The position numbers and the translations under genes are program-made. From Whitmania pigra (taxonomy: Eukaryota > Annelida > Clitellata > Hirudinida > Haemopidae): a stretch of 64,000 nt of DNA. The stretch covers positions 84,466 to 148,465 of the forward strand of contig JAJTWR010000076.1 in the NCBI GenBank assembly GCA_021613335.1, in the 5' to 3' direction. Shown in pieces: positions 12,513-38,883 of the stretch. The notes under the pieces are model-generated. The model did no database searches, was not told the DNA's origin, and was given only the letters and a program-made list of their open reading frames with translations. Numbering within the stretch: the stretch's first letter is position 1; each line of letters opens with the position of its first letter.

Positions 12513-15447
12513 TTTCTACGTGAGCGAGGAGGAAGCTCAAGAGGCGCTGATAAAAAGTCTTTCTTCGCATTCCTGCTACGGAAGATCAGCTGCCAAAAAT
12601 ATGGACATCTACAAAATCCTGCCATATTCAGCCTTCCACGTGAGATTATTCTCTCCTAAGTTGTTTGTTGAATTCAAACCTATAATTAGTTTTAAACATC
12701 TTCATTAAATTAGACATCAAATGTGTGAAATGGATGAAACAATATTTATTGTTTCAATGCTACTCACGTGACTTACTATGCTTTTAATGATTTCAGTACA
12801 CATTAGAAACTTTCTGCGAAACACGACGGATATTTTGGGATCACGAACCCCATGCAGGTACTTTAGTTGTTGTTGTTGTTGTTGTTTCTTCTAAATTGGA
12901 GTCTAGCAGTGTTTATTGAGTGAAAGTTTCCTCCTCTAAAAGCAAGCTTGAAACCTAATTTACGACATTATTGTTATTATATTTTAAATATATTAGGCAT
13001 AAATATTATATATTAACTGGAATGGCAAATATTTATTATTATAATCAATAGCGAATAAGACAAATGATTAATGCATTAAAATTTATTTATATCAATTTAC
13101 GTGACTTATTCATCAACTAAGTTTGAAGAGTTATGAAATAATAGGTAAATCTTTTTCATGAATTTATTGGTTCCTCCATCCTGAATTTGAATTACGTTAT
13201 TAATACTGCCACTGAGCAGTTACTACTACTGATGGAAGAGACTGTTAAAACGCCTGACTTTGATGCATTAGTTTTTCTGAAATCAAAAGTTGTGTACGAC
13301 GAGACATCGATAATCAATCTCTTATCGTCGCCACGACCGCTTCGCTGTCATTTTTTTCATTTAAGGATATTGATTTTCTTGCAGTCAGTTGATTTTCATT
13401 TATAAATTTAAATTCCATCCAAGTCCCTTCACAGGTCATAACCTCAACAACTCATGCTGTGCCGCTTCCCAAGGGAGTCGACCTCCTCATCCCTGGGACA
13501 TCCGATGTCATCCGACCCAGATGTTTCGGAACGAGGTCAAGTCTTTGGAAATTCCCAACACGGCGTCTGTGACGGTTGGTCGGTGGTGTAATGGGTGCAC
13601 GGTAGTTCTTTTTTCAATTAATCTCCAGCAATCAATGGCTGGACTGTTATAATGCTGATTCATTAATATCTGCGCACTTGGCGGGAAATGCAGTTGTCGC
13701 TAATCATATCCTAAATGGCTTCTCATTTAGCAGGTAGATCGCGCGTAAATTGCCATGTCTCTTGATGCTGTAAGACTGATCATTAATTAGAGATTATAGT
13801 TTGCATTAATAGATTAATGCTTTATTGATCTTTACTTGTTCCAACAAGTTTAGGGAAAAAAGGAGATACTGAAATACAACAGATGTTCAAAATAAATTGA
13901 CGACGAGAGTTGAATTGCTTGTTTTCACAGACTTGAGTGACAGAGGAGCTCAAAATATTAAAACTACAAATCATTTAATTGATTTCCGCACAAAATAAAT
14001 AAAATTTCACCGTAACCACTGCCGACTTAAGGTTATTTTTTTATATCTTAGCGATCGAAAAAAATGGCCAAATAGTCCTGCATCATTAAGTCTTTGCAGC
14101 TATGAAATCTTTCCTTAAATAACTTTTAATAAATAATAATATATCCTAATAAACATTCATAAATGTTTTAAATAAATGGTATAACATACATCGTTTTTAC
14201 GGAAACAGTATTGCCATTCCTGCACCTCAACGGGGTGGTACAAGTGCCATTGTTGCTCAGGGGAGGGTATGAAGAGGTGCCTCAACTGCTGTGGTTCAGG
14301 AAGGCATTTCAGGACAGACCATGGTGGGCACAGACATCCGGATTCCTGTTGGCATTGCCACGGTACAGGTCGGAAAAGGTTGAGAATAGTTTTGATAAAC
14401 TGGTTTAATTCTAATTATAAAAACAAAATTGTTCGAACTACGGTTTATAGATAATTCTAATGTCTAATTGCAATTCTAAAAACCATTGTTGAAGATGTTC
14501 CTTGTGCTTTGGCGATGGCAAAGTGGTTTGCAAGACGTGCCAAGGATACCGGAGCCTCAGACGTTCAGTCATGTTGAAGGTTGAATTGTTAGTGCCAAAT
14601 GGATAAAAAGTTGATATTACTTAATAGCTCCAGAGCACTTGGAAACATTTTTGTTGATAAGTGATAAACAAAACACAGCGGCTTTCCAGCCTAGTAAGCT
14701 TCACCTTGTCACAAATTCACGGCTTGTTGGTTTGCGATGATTATTGTTTGCTACTGTCCAATGAATGTAAAATATCTTCATTCGAAATACAATCAATAAA
14801 CTTCATAAACATCAAATTTTCGAATTAACTTAGCGCTATTAAGTGTTTTATTAAGCAAATCAAACGCATTTTTCTGCAGCGTTAACCACACAACAGATCA
14901 AGTCCTCGAAAACTACGACCTCCCTGAGGAGATCACCACAAGAGCCCTTGGCTCAACCCTTTACCAGGAGACCCAACCACAAGTTAGCCCATAAGTTATA
15001 ACAGTAATGCGTTGTTTATGCTCCAATGGTTGAAACAATAAAAATTAAGCCACCACTTCTTCTTAGGTGAGACCTATAACTTGCTACTCAGAGGACGTAT
15101 TCAGGCTAACCAGAGACACCTTGCACGAACACGTCCAGCAAAGCCGCGAATCGAGGGTCCTAATGCAGGTTTTCAAGTTCAATATAATCTTATTTGTGCA
15201 CCTACCTCGCATCGAAAAACTTAAACGCTTACACTGTAAGTGCTTCCACGGTAATCGACGATGGTTCACAAACATATAGGCAACAACGTCGAATTTGCAG
15301 AGACAACAGCTTCGAGCAATCCCAGTAACGGAATGCTCCTACACGTGGGACGACAGGGACGGCAGATTCTGGATCTTCGGCACCGACCTCGAAGTCCATG
15401 CCCCTGACTATCCTCAGAAATATTGCTGGGGATGCAGCATAATATAG
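12513..15447 (+). CDS. SSUH2: SSUH2 homologue (ssu-2 family), 5' end missing
   Basis: Eight exons join in phase: 12513-12639, 12797-12857, 13435-13574, 14209-14378, 14495-14587, 14880-14982, 15067-15168 and 15301-15447. They encode 313 residues ending in YCWGCSII and TAG. The order matches SSUH2: an AFHYTLETFCETR segment, HPWDI, then a DnaJ-like Cys-rich zone with six CxxC-type knuckles (KCHCCSGEG, RCLNCCGSG, CWHCHGTG, CSLCFGDG, CKTCQG), then a conserved C-terminal domain with DYPQKYCWGC. The first visible exon opens with one base completing a codon, so at least one upstream exon is missing, perhaps beyond the repeats. SSUH2 proteins are thought to act as chaperone-like factors, but the biochemical role is poorly defined. 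An ATTTCCCGCC-type site lies in intron 3. Confidence 0.88.
13680..13689 (-). promoter_or_regulatory. E2F-type motif in SSUH2 intron
   Basis: GGCGGGAAAT, the complement of ATTTCCCGCC, lies in a patch rich in ATTA cores. The same ten bases occur at 7787-7796 and 10915-10924. An E2F-type match is seen; function is not shown. Confidence 0.3.
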
Positions 15448-15605
15448 CCCAGATAAAAGCTTTGCATGAAAGCATGCATCTAGATCTCAGGGATTAACAT
15501 TTTAAAATAAAAGACAATGTTTTCATTTGATTATTAAGATTTTACTAAAAACAAAAAGTGAAACTATATGTACAGTTCTGTTGTGTTTACAAAACTTCTA
15601 TGTCA

Positions 15606-15981
15606 TCATTTCCGTCCTCTCCTTCTCATGGACGTCACACACTGAGGGCAGTACCACTTGCCCCTCGGGGCCTGTTGCAACCCCACGCACCCATAGTGGA
15701 ACCACTCCAACGGACACTGTCAAAAATTTCGGAACAATTTAATTTAATTAGCAAGTATTAAATGCAAAACAAATTTAAAAAATTCAGAGTGAGATATGTT
15801 GGAAGAGGAACGAAGAAGTGCACTCCTTTGTGAACTACCCTAGAATCTCCACCTTAATTTTGTATGCTCACGTGGAGAATGCTCAAACCTCATGAACACC
15901 CATACATATTGTGAAGCATACATTAAAAGTAACTAAGACAAATGTTTTGAGAAATTACTAAAGTTTAATAATTAAAAAAAC

Positions 15982-16017
<36 letters not shown>

Positions 16018-18177
16018 TAATTAATTGTCAAAGAAGGAACGAAGTGGAGCAGACACCTCTTGTCAGCCACCCTAGAATCCTTATTTTGCTCTTGTATGTC
16101 ATCAAATGATTATGCCCATCTCAAGGACATTCTCAAGACGTGATTAACATACAGAAAACAATTGGAAGAGATAATACTCACGTCCTCGTTGTCGCACCCC
16201 ACCATGTCTCCGTAAGAGACGTCGTTGCAGATGCAATATCTGGGCTCGTTTGGATCTGCCTGCCAACCGGAGGCTGTGACTTCTGAGCCATCCTCAGCAA
16301 CTGCGGATGTATCTATCGTTGGTGCCGGATCAACAACTGCAACAGAATGCTGCTGGCTGCTACTTCCACTCGCCTTGGACTGAACGGAACCACTGCCGTG
16401 CCTGAGATTTAAAACCATTATGCTTCTGTAAATCATCCAACAAAAGAAAAAGGCTACTTGTCTCCTCACTTCTTGCTCTTATTTGAACTCGATTTCACCT
16501 CTGGAATGATGCTCGTAGCTTGGGTCTGAATCTTTTTGACAACCTCGAAGCTAGCTTTCAGACTGGCCGATCTTCTGCCTTGTTGCATCTGAGGATCATC
16601 GAGCAACGATCAGATTACAAATCGTCGGAAATCACAAGTTTCGAGGCTCACCTCAGCCGTAGCTCCGATGGCCCTCGATGCTGCAACTGCAATGGCAGCA
16701 TTGCTCCCGCTTCCACCTTAATTGAAGAAGATGGCATCGTTTGAAATCAGTTACTTAAGTATTGACAGCCATTTCACATAACTGACTTAAATTACAACTT
16801 AGAGTTGGAACTTTTTGTTGGGGAGTTTCGCAAGCGATGCTGTTCAATGACGACGGTAAATTCACTCCGCTGGAAGCACTCTTGATTGAATTTGGAGTTC
16901 CAACTGGCGTTGGAGTCTCTTTGATGAGCTCAGCAGCCAGAGTCGATTGAGTGCCAATCCTCTCGGACATATTGGCAGCCGAGTGAGATATTTGTCGGCC
17001 AACATTGGACTCGTGTGAAATGCTGGAATGTTTTCGCTCTAAAAACAAAACAGAAAATAGACTTGTGTAGCTATCATAGAAATGTCGAAACATACTCTCA
17101 GGCCTGTGATTGTTGTTTATCTGAGGAGTTGACCTCTCTGATTCTGCAACTCCTGGTTAACAACAATCAACTAAAATAGGAGTTATGATGCCCTGCCTTT
17201 GACAACATAGACTCATTTACTTCTTTCAATAGTTTCTGTTACCCCTGGGTTGTCTGCCTCCAATTCCATCTTGAACTTTGAAATTTCCTGATCCAATTTT
17301 CTCATGTGTCGTTCAACCTAGAAAAACAATCAAATCAAACTGTCAGATTCTTGTACAAACCTGATCCTGATGAAATAAAGAATAAATTGTGTCTTTATTT
17401 TTTGCATACTTTATGTCTCTATTTTATAACAAGGCAATTTTTTATAAACAGATTAAAAAATATGAGCAAACAACTAAAAATTACCAGCTCATAGGATTGA
17501 TTTGCAAGCTGAACTTTCTCATCAGCATCTTCTAATACTTTTGAATACTCCTGCAATTATCATTACTATTACATTGTAATTGTTACGTAGCTATCTTCTA
17601 CAGCAAGAATAAAAATCAAATCATAAATTACTTCTAAATTAGTCTAAATTGCACTTATGCTGAAAAACTCACTTGTCTAAATTTATCCATCTGCTCATCT
17701 CGCCATTCTTGTGCAACACCACCCACTGAGCACTTCTTAAAGAAGACATTCACCCTCTCGTTCAAACTATCGGCTGCATCTAAACAACCACGTCTATACA
17801 GAAAATTTTAGTGTTTCGTATATTTATAGTAATCTCATCTAACTTGATACTTGTAAATCAAGCTCCCTCATTTCAGTAAGTTTGTCCCTCAATTCAATAG
17901 GGAGATTTTCTATCACTAAAATACAAAAACATGATAGACTTCATCAGAAAATTTGATCATTCAAGCACTGCACTCAGTTTGTTGGTTCTCTAAATTTTCA
18001 AGCCAATTAATTCATAGCGTAACATTCCCACTTCAATTTGAGACGATCATTCAAAACCATATCAAGAAACTGATAAGGAGTTTTTAATCCCAAATATGAT
18101 AGTGCCCATTCAAATAATACCAATAATTCAAACCTTTGAAAATACTTACTCTCCAAATAATCTTCCAAGTACAACAT
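15606..18177 (-). CDS. ING3: Inhibitor of growth protein 3 (ING3)
   Basis: Eleven exons in phase: 18150-18177, 17844-17915, 17673-17779, 17485-17550, 17221-17317, 17096-17152, 16799-17038, 16652-16716, 16470-16588, 16182-16401 and 15606-15716. They total 1182 nt and encode 393 aa (human ING3 is 418). The start [15 protein letters not shown] and the acidic helical ING domain (residues 1-110) fit ING3. A Ser/Thr-rich linker follows, then the conserved [12 protein letters not shown] patch and a C-terminal C4HC3 PHD finger ([16 protein letters not shown] ... [12 protein letters not shown] ... WYCPQC) with a basic end RRRGRK. In the family the ING domain docks into the NuA4/TIP60 acetyltransferase and the PHD reads H3K4me3. 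It is divergent from PCGF3, with about 1 kb between start codons. Confidence 0.95.
15975..16018. repeat. (AAT)n microsatellite in ING3 intron
   Basis: About 13 AAT units in the last intron of ING3, flanked by a diverged duplication (see findings). Confidence 0.85.
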
Positions 18178-19208
18178 TTTCACGAACACGAAGTATCAGA
18201 CCAAACCAAAACAAGTAGACCCCATTGGCGGAAATGAATTTTACAAAGAGACTCAATATAAATTTTGTTGGCCGAACACATTTTTATTTACTCAAAAATA
18301 ACATATAGAAAATGCAACAATTATTTAAATGTTTTAGTAATTTAACTTATTTTTAAATGTTTATTAAATCATCGAAGTTAATCATTATAGAGTCAAAATG
18401 CTTCAGCTGAATTAATATTGATTACTTATTTGTCTTACATACAAAGTACAAAGTATTATATGTATAGTCTCCTGCAAATACCTCATAATGAATCGATTTG
18501 TTTTCTCGACTTCTCCATTTAAAGCATCACAAAAAGTATGTATATAGCGAATGGACGATAATCTAGGTTCAGGTTTTTATTGTTTAAATGGTCTTTTGGA
18601 GTATTTAGGATATCTTCTTTTTATTTTGTATATTAAAGCAAAAGTGTACAGGGATATCTTAAATGAATAAGTATTCATAGAATCACATTACAATGATTTG
18701 TTTTTGGTGTTTCTTTTGGTTTGGTGTTGTGAATGCTTATGGGTTTTATGCGTTAGGATTTGTGTTCTGAATTCTTGGGTAGTTGAAACACTTTAGTGAT
18801 ATCAGCAGATAAATCAGTGGTTTAAACACATCGGAAAGCATGAATATTGCGTATGCATAAAACAATAGGCAATAAAAGCTTTAGGTAATTATACTTCATC
18901 TACAAATATGCCTCATAAATTAGAAAAATAACCTCAGAAAAAAATCATTTTTAAAATGCAGCTTAACTTATTAATGTTCATTATACTAAATTGATCAAAT
19001 TGAGAATGAGAAAATAAGAGTTTAACTCTCTCTGAAAATATTTTCTGTTTATAGCAGCTTACATACTTTTAAATCCTCACAAAGTGGTCATATATATATA
19101 TTGAGAAAACCCCATAAATTGCTTTTCCTTAGCTTGTGATACTAATATTTAGGCTTATAATTTCCATGCAATCCAATTACATTGTGATGTCTTCACCCAG
19201 ATGAAAAT
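18178..19208. promoter_or_regulatory. Divergent intergenic region between ING3 and PCGF3
   Basis: About 1 kb separates the two start codons, AT-rich throughout and without a recognisable exon. It must hold the ING3 promoter and probably that of PCGF3, whose 5' UTR may be spliced: a CACCCAG acceptor-like sequence lies just before its ATG. No TATA box or CpG island stands out. Confidence 0.4.
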
Positions 19209-20596
<1,388 letters not shown>

Positions 20597-21718
20597 CGAA
20601 GGAGTGAGAGTCCGAAGGCTTTCTAAAAACTTTTCCACTAATCGAACTCTGATGTTGTGCATCTCGTGCCAGGAATGCTGGCCATCTAACGCATTTGTCG
20701 AAGCTTAAGCTACCAGACTCATGTCCTAATGTTGTGTTGTACCTCATTTGCGTTTTGCCTGTTGCTCGTCATTGAATCGGTGCGTACGTGTGCGTTTCCA
20801 TAGTTTTCATACAAGTATTCACAGCTCAGGATTTCTACAAGGAATGGGTTAAACGCCATCAGGTTGTGAGCTTTCTTGTTTTAATTTATTTGTTTTCACG
20901 GACCTTTGTTTTCTCTTTTTTGTTTGTGTATATGTGTAAAGACAGTTTCAACAAGTCTTCAATTATTTATTGATAATTCCATGAGAATGTAGTTTCAATT
21001 TAGTTGGATTCCAATGTAACAATTCATGCATATTTTTTTGTTCTCTGGAATAATGGAATTCTAACTCTCTCGAGGCAAATGCATTTGAAAGTTGGAAAGC
21101 AAATGATCTCGTGTCTACATTGACTAAAACACAACAAATATTCAAGCATGCCAGGTAACAACAGGGATCTTATTAATAGCACCAACAAGAAGGCATAAAA
21201 ATGGTGAACGTTCAAAATTCATGAAAGATTTTGGTCAACTCGAATTGGTCGTACATGCAGCGAATGATACAACCTATACCTGCGTGTCTGTTATCAGACA
21301 AACTCGATTCAGTGTTGCAGTGTATAATGTCCTCGCAAAATATAAATTGCTGAATTGTAAAAAAATATAACAAGCCTATGCAGCTTAAAACGTCTTCTGA
21401 GGGTTCGTAGTCGGCCATCTTTCAAGTGACAGGAAACAAAGTATAAAACTGAACTCACCAGATGTTTATGTACATTGGGTACAATAATTGCAGTAATAAA
21501 ATAATATATGTGCAAATAGTTAAAAATTCAAAACACCAAGCAACGAGGGCGCTTTCGCACGGACACGGCAACACGACAGACGCAACACGTACGTGCACGT
21601 GCATTGTGAGCGAAGGAATGACCAGATATGAATGAATAGAACAACTTTTAAGTCTTTGGAAATTGCACTTGTCAAGGTCAATTTGCCTGATGCGACTCGA
21701 GAATTGACCAGATGAGGG
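20597..21718. other. Convergent 3' flanks of PCGF3 and Crumbs
   Basis: No exon was recognised. The stretch contains the 3' untranslated regions of both flanking genes. Small open frames here lack splice partners or conserved content. Confidence 0.5.
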
Positions 21719-34135
<12,417 letters not shown>

Positions 34136-35724
34136 ACTTTGTTAAACTTTAAGCATTGAATAACATCCACTTTTATAAAGAAAGCGAAACGTCGAGGAAT
34201 GAGGACTTTTAATGATTTTAACCTCCTCATGAGATGTGCTTTTGCAATCAAGAATTGAAACTCACGAAGGAGCACACAATATAAACTGTCATCTAATCTG
34301 AGCTGTTGCATCCATGCCTCGCTTGGAAATAATTTCCAATAAGGAAACTTTTTAATTTCAATGATTCAATCTAGACTCAAATTACATAGCCAATGAAACT
34401 TTTTGGGTGAAATTATAAATGATGCCTATAGATTTAGAACATACTCAAATAGCTTGCATACAATACTCAATAAACTCATACAATAAAGACAGTATATTAC
34501 AAAACAAAAACTTAGAAATGTGCCAACTCACAAATACACAATAAGTATATACTTTTTTTAATATACAACATATCATAAATGTTTATGAGGTCCAATCTCT
34601 AGAAGCATTTAACTTTTGCCATGAATTTATTCAGTTAATGCAAAATGCTGTTAAATAAAAAATTATTGCTCATGCGACTTAGAACAAAAAACAAAAACAA
34701 AATATCAGACTAAAAGAATTTTGTATAAATGTAGGATACATTGATAACAACTTTTGTTTTTTGAAATTCTCCAAAATCTGGAATCAATAAATTAATAATT
34801 AAGTCTCAAACAAGACTTACTAAAAATCCACAAAATCCAGATCATATTGTAACTAGCTTGATGATTGCAGATAAATTAACTTAAGATAAACTACCGACTC
34901 ATCCAGTGTACCTTAACGACGACCAAAACATAGTCTTTTGAAGCCTTCTGTTGTAAATTATAGAATAAACACGACTTGAATGACGTATAAACTGTTAAAT
35001 AAATTAATTTGTCATTTAAAAGAAGTTTCATGAGTTTAATATTTTGTTTAATTAATTAATAAAAAAATTTAAGCCCCTTTGACGTTTTTAATAAATAGGA
35101 GGAAAATTGAGAAGTCTGAGAACAAGAGACGCTCCATAGATTAAATTTGGCAGCCGTAAAGTTTCATTATTAACTCATTTCAGAATTAGGGTCATCCCCC
35201 GCTTCTTAAAATAATAAAAATTGCGCAAAGTAGCTTTAAACTACTTAAGCACTGCAACTACAACACTATGCAGCAGAGATAACGTTTATTTCAATGTAAA
35301 ACAATACTAGTCTAAATGTTGACTACAAGATAAAAGGTTGATGGAAAGTTATGACATGCTTTAGTATTCAATATCTATTATATTACTCTCAATAACTTGG
35401 AAATTTTAAAAACTATCTACAGCTCTCACTCTCATTTAAAAAATCTATGAATTATCAAATGAGATCAAGATTTTTATTCCAGTTTGCCTCAGAAAGTGAC
35501 TACGAACGAGATGCTAATCGCTGAAGCAGACACGCCTGATTTAGTGGAATGCTCGCAGACAAATCACTCTTTAAGTTATGATGTTAATAATTTGGAATCT
35601 AGCGACATTTTCAATTTTGAACAGCAAGTTCCATAAAAGCATTTTATCTCGCAAATTACCAAATGTGTAATCTTAAGCTCTCAGCCTTAAAAAGGATATT
35701 CCTTTGGTGTTTGAGTAACAAAAC
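34136..35724. promoter_or_regulatory. Divergent intergenic region upstream of Crumbs
   Basis: About 1.6 kb lies between the Crumbs start and the next plus-strand start. It is AT-rich, with no recognised exon and no prominent repeat. The promoters of both genes should lie here. Confidence 0.35.
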
Positions 35725-36489
35725 ATGAAACGCGAAATGAAACAACTGGCTTTATTTTTGTTTGTCCTGCTTACTCTAAATGGACCAATCAAAGTTTCCG
35801 GTTGGACATCGTTTCATTAATATAAATCTTACACGAATGAAATCGATGCCGCTGATATTATTGCAATTTTTCCGCAGGACAAATGGTTCTGTTTCTGACA
35901 AGCAAAGACAACCTCACCGAAATCTTTATAGACGGAAAAGAGGTCGAAATTCCTCTCCATAGTCCCTGGAACAATTCACTTGAATTCAAGCTCCACTCGG
36001 ACACTAGGCTTCTTGCTATGCGTTCCACAGCTGCCATTGAAACTCGCTGTCCTGGTTCTGTGGACAGTTATTTCCTAACTTCGAATAACACCTGCAAATG
36101 CACGAAATCAGGTGGGCCCACTGCAGGACATTTGGGGTTTGACGATTCAAAGTGGAACTCCTCCATTGCCATAGGAAGCAACAATGGGAAGGTCCTTAAT
36201 TGTCTTACCATGGGCATAGTTCCAAAGATCAATCCGAATGCTTCATGGGTCTGGACGGAAATAGGAGACGAAGTTATTTCCTACTGCCGATGTTATCTGC
36301 GTTGGTTGGAGTTATCATTAACAGATTAATAAATAATGACTGACAACAACATACCTTATTTAGAATTATAAAATATATTGTTAGTTTAATAAGCTCTGTG
36401 CGAAACACGCAATCCGTATTTGAATAATGGGACCGGTTTGAAAAACAACCCCAAACTTTGCTCCTGTCTAGTGGGTTACTGCCAACTCA
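35725..36489 (+). CDS. Secreted protein with an EGF-like segment, 5' part only
   Basis: Three exons join in phase: 35725-35800, 35878-36300 and 36394-36489. Exon 1 encodes a signal peptide (MKREMKQLALFLFVLLTLNG). Exon 2 encodes a ~140-residue beta-rich segment with NLTEIFIDGKEVEIP, a Cys pair with TCKCT, DDSKWNSS and ASWVWTEIGDE, the look of a jelly-roll, carbohydrate-binding-like ectodomain (inference). Exon 3 gives an EGF-like half module, CETRNPYLNNG ... LCSCLVGYC, and ends at a strong GTGAGT donor in phase 1. The next exon was not found: the intron runs straight into the C-rich minisatellite. I do not recognise the family. It may be a truncated gene or continue in a form I could not detect. 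Confidence 0.6.
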
Positions 36490-36523
36490 GTGAGTCAAGT
36501 TTCCTACTTTATTAAATTTAGGT

Positions 36524-37634
36524 GCAGACCCTGGTCGGCCCATACCCCCCTATGGTCGGCCCATACCACCCTATGGTCGACCCTTACCCCCCCTATGGTC
36601 TAACCCTGGTCTACCCTTACCCCCCTATGGTCCCACCCTGGTCGACCCATACCCCCTTATGGTCGACCCTTACCCCCCTATGGCTAGCCAGGGCTAGCCC
36701 ATACCCCCCTATGGTCCAACCCTGGCGAGCCCATACCCCATATGGTCGACCCTTACCCCCCTATGGTCCAACCCTGGTCGACCCTTACCCCCCTATGGTC
36801 GGCCCTGGTCGACCCTTACCCCCCTATGGTCCCACCCTGGCTAGCCCATACCCCCCTATGGTCGACCCTTACCCCCCTATGGTCGACCCTGGCTAGCCCA
36901 TACCCCCCTATGGTCCAACCCTGGTCGACCCTTACCCCCCTATGGTCGGCCCTGGTCGACCCTTACCCCCCTATGGTCGACCCTTACCCCCCTATGGTCG
37001 GCCCTGGTCGACCCATACCCCCCTATGGTCCAACCCTGGTCGACCCTTACCCCCCTATGGTCGACCCTTGCCCCCCTATGGTCGACCCTTACCCCCCTAT
37101 GGTCGGCCCTGGTCGACCCATACCCCCCTATGGTCCCACCCTGGCTAGCCCATACCCCCTATGGTCCAACCCTGGTCGACCCTTACCCCCTATGGTCGAC
37201 CCTTACCCCCCTATGGTCGACCCTTGCCCCCCTATGGTCGACCCTTACCCCCCTATGGTCGGCCCTGGTCGACCCATACCCCCCTATGGTCCAACCCTGG
37301 TCGACCCTTACCCCCCTATGGTCGACCCTGGCTAGCCCATACCCCCCTATGGTCCAACCCTGGCTAACCCATACCCCCCTATGGTCCAACCCTGGTCGAC
37401 CCTTACCCCCCCTATGGTCCAACCCTGGCTAGCCCATACCCCCCTGTGGTCGACCCTTACCCCCCTATGGTCCAACCCTTACCCCCCTATGGTCCAACCC
37501 TTACCCCCCTATGGTCGACCCTTACCCCCCTATGGTCCAACCCTGGCTAGCCCATACCCCCCTATGGTCGACCCTTACCCCCCTATGGTCGACCCTGGCT
37601 AGCCCATACCCTCCTATGGTCGACCCTTACCCCC
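36524..37634. repeat. C-rich minisatellite, 21-bp and 32-bp units, ~1.1 kb
   Basis: Built from two modules that share the end TTACCCCCCTATGGTC or ATACCCCCCTATGGTC: a 21-base short form (GGTCGACCCTTACCCCCCTA + T) and a 31-32-base long form with an extra CCCTGGTCGA or CCCTGGCTAG insert. They are mixed in irregular order. All three plus frames stay open for long distances (Pro-Tyr-Pro-Pro-Met-Val type), but there is no gene evidence. It follows a strong splice donor by only 35 bp. Confidence 0.97.
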
Positions 37635-37695
37635 TATTATTATTATTATTATTATTATTGATTATTATTAATATTATTATTATTTATTATTATTT
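37634..37695. repeat. (TTA)n microsatellite
   Basis: A TTA/ATT tract directly abuts the end of the C-rich minisatellite. Confidence 0.85.
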
Positions 37696-37774
37696 GTTTA
37701 GGTTAATCATTATTGCAGAAATTATCATTATTATCATTATTAGTTTAAGAACTATTTGATTAATCTTCTTGTAG

Positions 37775-38290
37775 GCGCCGTGGCATAGCTAAGGGGAAGT
37801 TGTATATATGTCGTATATATTTCATTAAAATCTTGTCCTTACTCGATGTGATAGAAAAATGTGGTGATTAAGCTGTATGGATGAGGGTGCAAATTTTATA
37901 GTTTGTCCCCGGGGCGCAAAATACCCTAGCTACTGCCGCTCGTGGAGGTCATAAGATTTGCCCCCACCCCCTCTTGACCGTTAATAATCCGTTAACATTC
38001 AACATTTCGAAAAGCCTTCAAATAATTATTTTCATGAAACTACAATCAAATTAAAAATTAACTAACAACCTTTCCGAGCTTTTCTTTCCGCAAAATTTTT
38101 AAAAAATCTTTTTTATAACAGTCTCAAAATTCAGTCCATCCTCTCATATTGCAACCTTTACAACTTATTTTTGTGTGAAATTTCAGATTTTTGGTTGCTT
38201 TTAATTATTTTTAGGCATCCCATCAAAATGTTGCCCCTTGTCATGTGTCGTCCAGGGCGGACCTTCCCCTTTGGTAAGCCACTGACTCAA
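37775..38290. mobile_element. hAT-like non-autonomous element (decayed)
   Basis: The left end reads GTGGCATAGCTAAGGGGAA. The complement of the right end reads GTGGCTTACCAAAGGGGAA, preceded by CA. Both resemble the CAGTGGCGTAGCTA-type inverted ends of hAT elements. No coding frame and no clear 8-bp target duplication were found. The remaining sequence to 38883 shows no recognised exon. Confidence 0.45.
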
Positions 38291-38883
38291 AGGATTCTCC
38301 TTTAGGCCATCTAGTGAAAATCAAACCAGACATTTGATCCATGTGTGATGGAAAAAGAATTTTCTGAAGAGCGCAGTTACGCAAAGAAGCTTCACCCTTT
38401 TTTATTTGAGTGACAAGTGACTAATCGCTAGTATTTAGCACTGTCCTATCGCAGCAAAGATTGCTTTCTAAGATTGGAGGATTTTTTAACACTGAACATC
38501 GTTATCCTTGGAGACAAAGATCTGCAGCAGTCGTGCACATCAAAAAGAGAGCAATTTAAAAAATTTTTAAAATAGTCCCCGAAAAAATGGTTAGAATCAG
38601 AATTTCTCCTCATCTTTGTACATAAATAATATGCAAATAATTACGGGAGCATAGATGCAAGGAATCAGTAATTTCATATATCATTTTGTGGATAAATATT
38701 GACATTATAAGAACAGATATAACAATAAAAGATTTATAATTGAAACAATTTTTATATTTTTAATTTAATTTTGTTTTGCAAGTGTTCCATGTGATGCCAC
38801 TTGGAAAATCTATCCAAATAAAAACAAATATTTTCGTCGATTGTGCGTTCTGCATGATGCTTGTCAGATAAACTTGAATTCAA

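Noticed and set aside
36522..37602. Proline-rich proteins in the C-rich minisatellite
   Set aside because: All three plus frames are open because the repeat lacks stop codons. There is no signal peptide, splice continuity or conserved domain.
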